DNA of 64,000 nt from Capronia americana. Lineage: Eukaryota > Ascomycota > Eurotiomycetes > Chaetothyriales > Herpotrichiellaceae. The translations under genes were made by a program, and so were the position numbers. How positions within the stretch are numbered: the first letter of the stretch is position 1; each line of letters begins with the position of its first letter. The notes beneath the pieces were generated by a model. That model saw only the letters and a list, made by a program, of their open reading frames with translations. It was not told the DNA's origin and searched no databases. This document shows, piece by piece, positions 35,086 through 45,051 of the stretch. The DNA lies in assembly GCA_016110215.1 (NCBI GenBank), contig JADWQD010000008.1, positions 806,001 through 870,000 of the forward strand, given 5' to 3'.

Positions 35086-35452
35086 CTTTTCCTGTGGCAC
35101 TAAGAGTCTGGACCGCCCCCAGGCATGCGGGTGCCCCATGGCTGGCCAATTTTCTCATGGCTGTCCACAGACTTGCTCGAATAGTGATACTGATTGAGAG
35201 GTTTCGTGGCTTTACCTCGGCTGCTCCTTTTTGTGGGGGGAAGTTTATGCCAGGCGGAATATTGTACGTGTTCGAGTTCTGGTAGCAATCCTAGAGGACT
35301 CCCTGAGACTTAGAACATATATTTTCGACCTTCTACTCGTCCACCGAGACATCTAGAATCCATCTCGCCTGAGCAGAACTTGACGTGCGAGATGTGCTTG
35401 CATCAATAGGACCTCCGCTTCTCAATCGACTAATATCCCACATGAGACCACT

Positions 35453-36576
35453 CTATAATTTCGGCAACACTGCATCCTTCCTTTTGCGGACGTCAACGGG
35501 AGTCCACCAAGGCACGCAGTCCGGCATGCCTCTGTTGACGCTGCCCTGGAAGTTGGCCGGTCGTTTTTCCAGAAACGAGTTGATGCCTTCGGCTTTGTCC
35601 TGTTTGTCGTACAATTGAAACATGATTTCAGAGTCGAGTAGATGAGTCTCTTCCGCAGTGCCCGGATTTCGCCACATCATCATTCTCATGAGATACGTGC
35701 TGACTGTGGAAGTCTTCTCTGCAATCTCGGTGGCAATTTCAATGGCCCGGGGGAAGACCTCCTGTGGCGTGGCTAGTACCTCCGCGAAAAGATTTCGGAT
35801 GACGGATGACTCGGGCGAGACAACAGCTCCAGTTGTAGTCAAGTACCTGTGCGGAAGAACCAAATCAGCATCACCCTCGAAACGTGCACTCAAAAGCAGC
35901 CTGATGGGGATGTGGTTGTACGAACACTGCATTCGAAAGTCCTATCAGTCGTGGGAGGAAGTAGCTTGATGCAGCTTCCATCACAACGCCGCGTCTCGCA
36001 AACACAAATCCCACTTTGGCCGTGGACGATACCACTCTGATGGCCATGGGCAGAGTCATGGTCATTCCAACCTGCAAGAACACCAAATCGAGTCAGCTCT
36101 CATGTTCGTGTCTGGGCCATGTCCGTAATATACTCACGCCTACAGCTGAGCCATTGATGGCGGCAATGACCGGTTTGCGACATTTGTGGATCGCCAGCGA
36201 AAGACGTCCTCCTCTGCATCCCACACATTAGCGCAAGTTCCTCTCACGGCGATGATGTATCCTACCCATCTCGATGGTCCTTTCTCGACTCACCCTCGGC
36301 ACGATGAAGACCAATTTCGAGATCAGCGCCAGCACAAAAGAATCTCCCTTCCCCAGTCACCACGACGCTCTTGACCCTATCGTCAAGGTCGAACCATTCC
36401 AGGTTCTGGATCATGGCGTCTTCAATCTCGACTGTGAAAGAATTCGCCTTTTCCGGACGACTGATGGTCATTGTCATCACCTTAGTTGGCGTCCGCCGTC
36501 CTGGGGGCCAGGTCGAGACCTTCAGTCCGTCCCATTGCACCTCGTCATACGACTTTGGGATTTGCACTTTCTCCAT
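35453..36576 (-). CDS. Enoyl-CoA hydratase/isomerase family protein ending in PKL
   Basis: This is a 298-residue crotonase-fold protein. Exons are 36576-36294, 36211-36138, 36071-35926 and 35846-35453. Oxyanion-hole segments are GRFFCAGADLE (about residues 77-87) and INGSAVGVGMTM (about 113-124). The segment that usually carries catalytic Glu residues reads FVFARRGVVMEAASSYFLPRLIG and keeps one Glu. It hydrates or isomerises enoyl-CoA thioesters. The chain ends Pro-Lys-Leu, a minor variant of PTS1, which would place it with the SKL-tagged dehydrogenase in peroxisomes; this is weaker than SKL. Exon 3 ends at a GTTCGT donor chosen to keep YLTTTGAV in frame. It is divergent from the regulator at 37200. 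Confidence 0.9.
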
Positions 36577-36685
36577 GAATGGCAGTCTTGTGCTGCCTCT
36601 GGTGGTGATTGTCTGCAATCTCGTTCACAGTCGTCCCCTCGGTTAATACCAACATTGCCATGGCGGCCGCAGCGCGTTCCCACCT

Positions 36686-36696
36686 CGGCAATCCGG
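36686..36696 (+). promoter_or_regulatory. CGG-N5-CGG operator, hydratase promoter
   Basis: CGGCAATCCGG, 110 nt upstream of the hydratase start and about 500 nt from the regulator at 37200. It is the last consensus copy on the right side of the cluster. The gap is 36577-37199. Confidence 0.65.
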
Positions 36697-37199
36697 ACAA
36701 TGCGAACCCACCCTCCCCAACGCCCCAAAAATATATGCGTTCCGTTGCCCTCCCTTCGCACGGAGTGTGCAAATGCCCAAGCTCGATTTCGTCGATGTAC
36801 ACCGTGGTCAAAAACGAGACAATCAGAAAACTTGCACAGTCCCACGTGCAAGTGCAGAAATGAATGCGCACTTGCTGTCATCCGAGCTTGTTGTAGATAG
36901 AGCCCAAAGCCAGGAAAGATTGTGTCCTGTCAAGTGCACCGAGTCGCTGCAGGAGCGTGGCTAGGTTACCCCTACGACTACGTCTATCAAGCAGTGTCGA
37001 CAAACCTCGGGAGAAATCCAGACGTGAGACCCTACAGTAAATCAGCCCGTCATTGCATGGGCCACCGTACGGCAATTCGGGGTTGCTACTCATTATTGCC
37101 GTCAGTGGGTCTGGACCTTGTGGCACAGAAATCTCACCCATATTGCATTGCGAGGTGCAGCGTCGTTTTCGATGCCTCCAGCGAGGCTGGACATTTGCC

Positions 37200-39144
37200 A
37201 TGGCGAGTGGATACATCGAGCCCTGGAAATTGACCCATAGTCCTTCGTCCAGCAATCTCAATGCTACAACCGTACCTCACAGCGGTATAGAGCATGTCCC
37301 ACTGAACCTTGATCTACTAGATGGTTCCTGGGCCAGTGTCGACGAACCTGATTCTGGCCGCAATGATGTGCTACACCCAGATGGGGATGAAATTGGCTCA
37401 CTCACTTGTCGACCAGGGGTATCGCCAGTGACCACCACGATCGAACCTTGGGAACCCACCCCTGATCATCTTGGAGCTGACCAGAGAGGCTACCAAAAGA
37501 GGGAAGACAGCCTTACCAACTGCGTGCTGAGGTCGTGCTTTCCGAGTTGGCCTAATCCTGAGCATTCCCAGGCCTTGTTGACATCATTGTACTTCCAACA
37601 TTTTCATTTCCTTTCTCCATTCCTCGACCCCGAAGATTTTGCCGGTGGGCATCGGCAACAGTGCTGCAAAGACACATGCCGCGATGCGAGAACAATTGCT
37701 GTATTGTTCGTCGGCTTTGGGGTAAGTCAACTCGTCCTTTCGCACCTTTTCCGCTTGTACTCAAGATATACAGCACCTCAGCGACGCCGAGCTTCGCAGG
37801 ATGAGCTTCAAATCCATCCATGAAGGCCAAAATGCACTCTTTGACAAAGCACGGGTGAGAAATGTCCACTGATTTGACACCACACGCTGAACTGACCGAG
37901 AGACCAGGCGTTGTACCATCAGTCATGTGGCCGGGACCTGAAGATGCAGGCCGAAATTTGTCTGCTCTTGAGTCACTGGGGCCCGTACAGTTTTGAGACC
38001 GAGATCAACCATCACTGGGCAGATTTGGCTCTGCATAAAGCATCGCAAGAATGTACACGCTCAAATCTCTCCGGCCGAGAACGCCTCCGGCAACTACTCC
38101 TGTGGAAATGTTGTGAGAACCGAAGACGCTTGCTCGCCTTCTACAACTCGCTCCCTGCAGAGGCAAGCCGGACATCTCAGGAACTGGGCAGTGGGTCCGA
38201 CCAATTGGCTGCCGTTGCGGCGAGCATCACTCTGTCGAGCAACTACGGATCCAAGGAGCGTGGCGGCGTCGCCAAAGCATTCGAACGAAATTGTGAGTTG
38301 GCGGAAATCATGTCCATGTTCTGCGCCTTGAGAGATCAGCATGGATCGATTAACCCAGTGGAACGGACCGACATCATGAATGCCATACGTCGTTGGGATG
38401 AGAGAGTAGTTGAGGAGACCCAAGCGCTACCCAATGGCAGCAAAACTGCATTGGTCTATCAGACCATCCTATTCCTCCGTCAGCAAGTGCCTCTCCTTGC
38501 GTTAACTTGCGTTGTCCCTCCTTGGCTAACCAGGACTCCAGTGCATTGGTTATCCAGCTCTTGAATCTCACTCCACTAGGCCGAGATGTCCAAGGTCCAT
38601 ACCATGAGGGATTTGAGCTTGTGCGGATGGTTGAGATGGAATCTGCCGCACAGGGCATATCTGAAGTGGCGGCCAATATCGCGAAACACTCGGAGAAAGA
38701 ACAGGTGCCCCTGGTCATGTAAGATCTAAAGCCATTGAATCTCCATGATTCGGGTTCTAGAGGAAACTGACGAGAAAAATCAGTGCGACGTGGATCCCTC
38801 TTCCTCTGTGCTTCTTTCTCATGAGGGTCTATCAACAAGGAGTTGAACGTGGAGCCGCCGACACCGAGAATCTCGCTAATATGCTTCTTCTGTTACACAT
38901 GCTCCGTGGACGGTATAGCGGAGCTGAGTTTGTCACGCGATTAGTGGACCTTCTCATGAGGTGTTTGCCACGAAAGTTCGACCAGGCTTGGGAGAGAGAA
39001 AAGCTGGGGCCGGCCTCCAGCGACATTTGCGGCTTATTCTTCCACGAAGACGAATTGAAGTTGCAGAAAGCGGTGATGAACACCATGGCGTGGGCACAGG
39101 GGTTTGTCAGAGAATGCTTTGTGAATCGGTCGGTGGTAATGTAG
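37200..39144 (+). CDS. Fungal transcription-factor domain protein without visible DNA-binding domain
   Basis: This is a 575-residue protein with the fungal-specific middle homology region. Exons are 37200-37721, 37774-37854, 37908-38486, 38534-38718 and 38784-39144. The domain starts around residue 125 with LLTSLYFQHFHFLSPFLDPEDF. It continues with HLSDAELRRMSFKSIHEGQNALFDKARALYHQ (conserved helices, written here across an intron), LLLWKCCENRRRLLAFY, and a long helical C-terminus. The ATG at 37200 has a good context (GCCATGG). I looked upstream in all three frames for a Zn2Cys6 or C2H2 motif and found none. It is either a co-regulator lacking a DNA-binding domain, or its first exon is missing from this model. 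It is divergent from the hydratase and may modulate the cluster, although its own start is far from the operator. Confidence 0.8.
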
Positions 39145-39753
39145 TCTCTTCCTAGCGTCCAGCACCATGGTAAATTTCTTGCTGTCCGATGTGAAGTCTG
39201 GACCTCGCGGCATTGTCGAGCGCGTGGCCCGAAGAAGGATTCAGAAGCGAGAGGGAGAAGGCTAGGAGATCATCATTGACCAGACAGCCTGGGGCTTTCG
39301 ATCCGGGAGATGACTGGTCCCTCGTCCTCTCTCCTCTGCCCCTTCTACCCCATTCCTCTCTTTCACGCTCCCCTTCCACTCCCTTCTGCTCCCTTACAGC
39401 TCTAGCCCGCTCCGACCTTACCCGCTTACGTGAAAGAGATTTTCCCGTTCGGCCTCATGTGCCCGGACGGTGAAGGTTACCTCCACTAAAAGGATGCGCT
39501 CTTGCCATTGGCTGAGTAGTGAGGTGCAATCAGTTTGCAGCTAGGACGTATTTAGATATGTCTTATCTCCCAGGTCTTTATCGCGCGCCGACTCCCCCCG
39601 TCTCCCTAATGATAATAGCTAAGGGACATTTACGGAGTGCAAGCTCAATGTGATCAGAAGGTTCGTGTGCCCTATGGCGTGGGTGAACGTTCATCTTGCG
39701 CGAATCCATAGCCCTATATTCTCTCCAGGCTTGGAACAGTTTCGGCGACCAGT
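39145..39753. other. Intergenic with CT-rich tract
   Basis: This is the promoter gap of the next regulator. From about 39318 to 39412 the plus strand is almost purely C and T with short interruptions, a pyrimidine tract of the kind common in fungal promoters. No CGG-N5-CGG operator is present. Confidence 0.55.
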
Positions 39754-41700
39754 ATGAAGACGGCACGCCCGTACCGGTCCCATCGATATCCTGCCTGTGA
39801 CCGCTGTCACAAGCGTCGGTCTCGATGTGTGGTTGAAGTGCCCGGACAAGGGTGCATAAGGTGTCACACGCAACGCATTCCCTGCTCTTTGGCAAGCTCC
39901 AACGGCACCAGCATCCGCAATGTCACTCCCCGAGTCGGTTTCATACATCGATCACGTCTCGCAGATGACCAAGCTTTGGAAAGCCATGCTTTTCTTCTTG
40001 GACCTGTGGTTGCCAGGGACAAACAGATTCTTGACCAGTATCTGCCACAAGGACATGAGCCAACACCTTCGGATCAGAGCCGACAAGAAGCAGGAGAGAA
40101 TCCAATCTACCACATGCCCATCCCGCCGCGCATGCCGAGTCCGACGGGATGTCGGTGCGAGAGGGACGCTCCACGGGAGCTGTTGGCCCAGGTAGAACCA
40201 TATCTTGAGGAGCTGATGTCGATCTACTTCGAACACATTTCGCCGTGTTACCCGATCCTGGACGAAGAGTATATCATGACCCGAATACGGAACGGAAGAC
40301 ACCAACTACCGCATCTGTTTTCGGTTGTCCTTATCTCCCACGCCCTCTTCTACTGGGACTTGTCGCCTGGTCTTGAATCCTACAAACGCCCCGACCAGGA
40401 TCTGGCGTGGCAAGACGCCATTGCATTGAACGCGGCAAGCATCCAAAAAGGCGACGTGGCCACGATAGCTACGCTGTGTATAGGCGTGTCCGGACGCCCG
40501 TGTCAGCGTCTGGTCAACAACGCCACTAACGTAGCGCGGTGCGTGGCGCTCGCACACATTGTTGGCTTGAACCATGACTGCCAGAAATGGAAAATTCGGG
40601 ACCTCGACAAACGCACCCGCTGCAAAGTCTGGTGGGGCCTCCTCATTCAAGATCGCTGGTTCAATTTTGCCCAAGGGACACCTCCATATATTTCGCAAGA
40701 CCAATACGACGTGCCAGTCCCGACGGTCGAACTGCTCGTGCCTCGAAGTCGATCTGACTCTCTCAGGCACGTCCGCGCCGCCGAAATCTACATTCAACTA
40801 TGCCATCTCACCGAGATTGTCGGCGAGGTTTTGCCTATGATCTACCGCCTGCGAGGCGGTATGTCCACGGCGACGGACAGAACCACTCGACTTGAAGCCC
40901 AGCTAGACTCTTGGGTGGAGAATTTACCGACCTGGTTGGAGATTGGGGACTTCTCCGAAGCCCGCCCGCAAATTCCCGGGTTGGTCAATTTGCAGCTTTC
41001 CTACCTGGCTGTGCGGATGCTATTGTGCCGTATCGCGTGGCACGAGCACAGCCTGGGACTGGGAAAGAGTCCGGGCGATGGTATCACCGAATACTCGAGG
41101 CTACTGTCCTGTCAGGCTGCTGCCGAGGACGTCGTCCGGTTGGTAATGTCACTGACCGGGGGTGACCTCTCGGGGTTCTGGCTCCCTTACAATGCGCACC
41201 ATTTCACCTCGGCCGTCACATTACTACTTCGCTGCGCTCTGCAGCAGACAGTCCACCAAGCCACCAAAGACCGATGCATGGCCAGTGCCCGTACCTTGAT
41301 CGATCGCCTCAGAAGGTACAGTAAGGAGGATGAGTGGGATCTCGCAGAGACGTGCCTTTCGCAGAGCGAGCCCATCCTGAAAAGAATAGAGGACCTACCC
41401 ACAACGACGGTCATCCCAGCGACTGCCTCTACTGCGGCGACAACGACGGTCAATTATTCACACCAGTCCAACGACTTGAGTCATGGAACGAATGTTCCGA
41501 TATATCCGACTCTGCCGAATCGCGGAGGTGAAGATACATTTGCTTCGCAGCCTTTATCGTTACCTCTACCCGGACAAGCAGACGGATCTAGTCTCGAAGA
41601 ACTATTTCCCGAGATCTTCGGCGATTGGTATGCCGATAATTTGCTGCTCGAGCAAGACAATTTCCTGTTCGAGCAAGATAATTTCAGTTTTGATCCCTGA
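39754..41700 (+). CDS. Zn2Cys6 transcription factor, intronless
   Basis: This is a 648-residue binuclear zinc-cluster regulator in a single exon. The cluster is C15-x2-C18-x6-C25-x8-C34-x2-C37-x6-C44 with basic residues RCHKRRSRC. A fungal_trans domain follows from about residue 150 (LEELMSIYFEHISPCYPILDEEY) with RCKVWWGLLIQDRWFNFAQG in its centre (about 285). The tail is rich in Thr/Ala, then ends with near-repeated blocks LLEQDNF and LFEQDNF plus SFDP, an acidic-aromatic segment that looks like an activation domain. Its intronless, GC-rich composition differs from the regulators to the left, and its promoter lacks the CGG-N5-CGG site. It more likely controls genes to its right, or none of the cluster. 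The target is unknown. Confidence 0.9.
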   Translation: MKTARPYRSHRYPACDRCHKRRSRCVVEVPGQGCIRCHTQRIPCSLASSNGTSIRNVTPRVGFIHRSRLADDQALESHAFLLGPVVARDKQILDQYLPQGHEPTPSDQSRQEAGENPIYHMPIPPRMPSPTGCRCERDAPRELLAQVEPYLEELMSIYFEHISPCYPILDEEYIMTRIRNGRHQLPHLFSVVLISHALFYWDLSPGLESYKRPDQDLAWQDAIALNAASIQKGDVATIATLCIGVSGRPCQRLVNNATNVARCVALAHIVGLNHDCQKWKIRDLDKRTRCKVWWGLLIQDRWFNFAQGTPPYISQDQYDVPVPTVELLVPRSRSDSLRHVRAAEIYIQLCHLTEIVGEVLPMIYRLRGGMSTATDRTTRLEAQLDSWVENLPTWLEIGDFSEARPQIPGLVNLQLSYLAVRMLLCRIAWHEHSLGLGKSPGDGITEYSRLLSCQAAAEDVVRLVMSLTGGDLSGFWLPYNAHHFTSAVTLLLRCALQQTVHQATKDRCMASARTLIDRLRRYSKEDEWDLAETCLSQSEPILKRIEDLPTTTVIPATASTAATTTVNYSHQSNDLSHGTNVPIYPTLPNRGGEDTFASQPLSLPLPGQADGSSLEELFPEIFGDWYADNLLLEQDNFLFEQDNFSFDP

Positions 41701-42267
41701 GCTGACGCGTACGCAACTCCTGGGTTCGATGAACTTATCCATCTTTGTATAAATATACATATATTTGACATGCTGCAATGATGCCGGAATCATGCAACAA
41801 CCCAGCCTTCTATCTGCGCTTGGCCTCCTCCCTTTCCGAGGTTTGACTTTTTCTCCATTGAAGTAGGACGTTAAAGTACTGTCGTGAGATAAACCTATCC
41901 AGAGCTAATAACGGGTCTCTGTAGGCGGGATAACCAGTGGACGTAGGCGACAGCACCCAACAAGCCAACACACAGCAACAGCAAAATAAGCACCTTCCCA
42001 CAGGCCAATCCTCGTGCCACACCAGGTGGCCTCTACTAAATGCAACTGTGTCAACATGAAGTGCAAGCAGAAATTGCGAGACGTGGAAAAAACAACTCAG
42101 GAAGTCTCAAACCGCGCGGAGAATAATAATTCGGTGGATAACTTGCTTGTTGTTGTCTACATTCTATCTCAAGACACATTCTGCCTCTAGCATTCCTAAA
42201 TAGCCCATTTTCACCGAGCACGCTCAGCCAGCCATATGGTGTACAGAATGCCCAGCACGCCACTCCA
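41701..42267. other. Convergent intergenic gap, nothing recognised
   Basis: This lies between the regulator stop and the permease stop on the opposite strand. An AT-rich stretch follows the regulator. No RNA or coding signal was found. Confidence 0.5.
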
Positions 42268-44152
42268 CTACCACATAACATTGACAGCCCGTCTCCACCA
42301 TGGCCAGGATGCGACCTTGGCCCTGTGTGCATTGATCGTGTCCCAGTCATGGTCGTCGCGAGAGCCCAGATCCAAATCAATGTCTTCCAGCTTGATCAAT
42401 CCTCGGGGCTTCATGAGATAGGCCACGATCCAGAAGACCAAGATGACGGGCAGAGTAGCGGCGGCGCGGAAGAATCCCTCGGCGTCGTTCAGCTCTGTCG
42501 TGCCAGGCGGTGCGATTGCGACGAAAATCTGGGCGGCCAGGAAGATGATGACCAAGGCCAACGAGAGCCATGATCCCCAGACACCGCAGGGAGACTTGTA
42601 AGGGATGGCATCCAGAGAGCGGCCTTGCTTAACCCACGCGGCTCGGAAGCGGATATGAGCGCCGCAGATGGAGCCCCAGGTGAAGAGGAGACACAGACTG
42701 CAGAGCGAATAGAGCCAGCTGAAGACGTCCATGCCCGAGGAAGCCAGAGCGATGTAGGCGATGGGCCCCATGGCGAGAATCAGCAGGACCGAAAACAACG
42801 GCCGTCCAGAGCGATCGATATAGTCGAAGAACTTGGGGGCATAGCCCTGCTGTGCCAGACTTGTTATGGTGCGGGAGCCGGCGAAGACACTCGAGACGCA
42901 GATCGAGATGACCGAGACGAGAATGAGGACGTTCATGAAGCTGTCGAACCCCTTGAGCCCAGCGTTCTTACCTGCAATGACAAACATCGAGGTCCCTTCG
43001 GAGTAAGGGTTTTGGAAGTTGAGAAGCCGCTCGTCGGTCGAGCTGACCAGGAGGCCTACCAGGGCCAGGCCGAGAATGTAGAAGATGCTGACGCGCCAGA
43101 AGATTTGCTTCACCGCGCCGGGCATCGACTCGCCGGGATTCTTGGCCTCGGCCGCCGCAAGCCCGACGAGTTCGGTGCCGCCAAAGGAGAACGCGGCCGT
43201 GACGAAGACGGCGCAGAAGCCTCGGAATCCGTTCTGGAACGCTCCAGGGTCGTACCACAGCCGCGCGCCCCAGTACTCATGATACATCCCGTCCGCGGGT
43301 CCGCCACCGCAGATCAGCACCACGGCGACAATCATGAAGACGATAGTCGCTATGAGTTTGAACAGGGACGCGACGAACTCTTCTTCCGCATAGCCAAGAG
43401 TGCCGAAGATGTTGATAGCCACGATAAAGACGTAGAAGACGGTGATCCACACGGCAGCGTTGATGTCTTTGTTCCAGTACTGCACGGTAAATGTACAGAT
43501 GGTCAATTCGAGCGGCATGACCACCAACCATCCAAAGGCCTGATAAGGGCATTAATTTTTCACAATCTTCTTCTTCTTACCGAGGAACAGTAGGAGGAAA
43601 CTCACATAATTCCAACCCATTGCCGTGCCCCAGGACGGACTGATGAAGCGGACGGAATAGGTGTACATGCCACCCGAGATGGGATACATGACGGCGAGTT
43701 CTCCCAGGGCGTGGACGACATTGAAGACGAGGACGCCGGCGATGCAGAAACAGATAAAGACAGACCCTGGCCCTCCGGCAGTGAAGGCCGTGCCGGATCC
43801 GACGAAGAAGCCACTTCCAATCGATCCTCCCATGGCGATCATGTTCAAATGGCGCGCCTTCATGGACCTGTCGAGCTGCTCGATACCGGTGCCCCAGTCA
43901 CCTAGGTAGTCACAAGGGTTTGTCAGTCGGGGCAAAAGAGGGTGCATTATGATGATCATCATCATCATCATCGGCGAACTCACGTCGCTGGAAGCTGCGC
44001 AGACTGAGCCCATTCCGCGTGAAGAAATCGGTTTCCCGATTATCTTTGGGCACGTAGCCGATTTCCCCTGGAGCAGATGCACGTCGTTCTGCAGTCTCCG
44101 AGTCCGAGTGTATCTGGCTCTGGACGATGGCTGCTTCTTTGTCGACACCCAT
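42268..44152 (-). CDS. Amino-acid permease (APC superfamily, GAP1/YAT type)
   Basis: This is a 578-residue plasma-membrane amino-acid/proton symporter. Exons are 44152-43984, 43901-43606 and 43539-42268. The hydrophilic N-terminus ends RRDWGTGIEQLDRSMKARH. Then follow helix 1 with GGSIGSGFFVGSG (about residue 78, the backbone-binding glycine-rich segment), SGGMYTYSVRFISPSWG in helices 2-3 and FSFGGTELVGLAAAEAKNP in helix 6, and about twelve membrane segments in all. The C-terminus has the family-like LIKLEDIDLDLGSRDD segment. Substrate cannot be read from sequence. It lies directly downstream, on the same strand, of the dialkylglycine-decarboxylase-like gene, which suggests uptake of an amino acid that enzyme uses. 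The first intron holds a short ATC/ATG triplet repeat. Confidence 0.92.
43949..43975. repeat. ATC/ATG trinucleotide repeat in permease intron 1
   Basis: This is a run of GATGATC followed by five CAT/ATC triplets within the first intron of the permease. It is a simple microsatellite with no coding role. Confidence 0.8.
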
Positions 44153-45051
44153 CTTGGCGACAGGAGCGTCCTTCGATCACCCAACACCCAAGACAGGGAG
44201 TCAAAAGGGGGGTTCAATCGTTAAGGAAGGGAAGTAGTGTTGATCAAAGACCAGTCCCAAGAAGCCAGACAAAGTATAGGATAGGGGATTAGGAATATCG
44301 GACATGTTTGATTGATGGTCTTCATCAGCAGCTTTAATAGACTGACTCTCGAACAAAGCCGCGAGACCGATATCAAGCAGTATCAAGCTGCTAACCATCC
44401 AGACTCCTTTCACCTTGGAGATTACCACTGACGGGTATATTCTCACCAATCAAAATGTGACCTCGCCGACGTGGGGAAGGTCAAAGTGCGTGGTCAATGG
44501 TTATCTGTGTTTGGCCGGTTTCTTTATCTCTGGGCTTGGGCGGAACGTCGTCCTCGGTACGCACAGGACGGCACTACTGTAGGATAGATGCCCGGTGTGC
44601 CTCGACCCACGCTTGTCTCGATTTCTAAGGAGGCCCTGTTGACTTGGTATACAACCATATCTCTGTACACCGAGTTACGCACTAGGACATTTCAATATCA
44701 CCTTATCGCACAGAAATGTGCAACGTATCACCTTACCACCGTTTGAGTTCTGCACAAGTGGAGAGTCGCTTGCGGAGATTATCGACAATCCGCATTCGCC
44801 TTGATCGGTAGGATACCATGATGATTGGTAGCAAGTCTTCCGATACAGTATGTCCTCTCAAGAGTCTAACCACACCTTTACGGGCAACGAGTTTTGTGTG
44901 CGGTGTGCACTGTGCCCTGGAAAATGACTACGTGACGAGTGATGATGGATCTGACTACTATTTCACAATGCAGTAGGATATCTCTATCTCATGCTAAGGG
45001 TGGTTTTTTGCCGCAATGCCCTCTCCATGCAAACTTTGAAAACAAGACTCG
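44153..45051. other. Intergenic, permease promoter
   Basis: About 900 nt separate the permease start from the stop of the decarboxylase-like gene, both on the minus strand. Several GATA/TATC sequences occur (for example 44330 and 44700), as expected by chance or for nitrogen control by GATA factors. No gene is seen. Confidence 0.45.

Noticed and set aside
36750..36900. Cys-rich frame upstream of the regulator at 37200 (CANAQARFRRC and CKCRNEC)
   Set aside because: It vaguely recalls a Zn2Cys6 cluster, but the second Cys is Ala and the later spacing is wrong. It also ends in a stop with no good intron leading to 37200.
37134..37233. Possible C2H2 finger (YCIARCSVVF) before 37200
   Set aside because: Spacing to His residues does not fit C2H2, and the frame differs from the regulator's.
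42625..43593. 322-residue plus-strand frame opposite the permease
   Set aside because: It is charged, low-complexity sequence typical of an antisense shadow of a GC-rich gene; the minus-strand frame is a clear APC permease.
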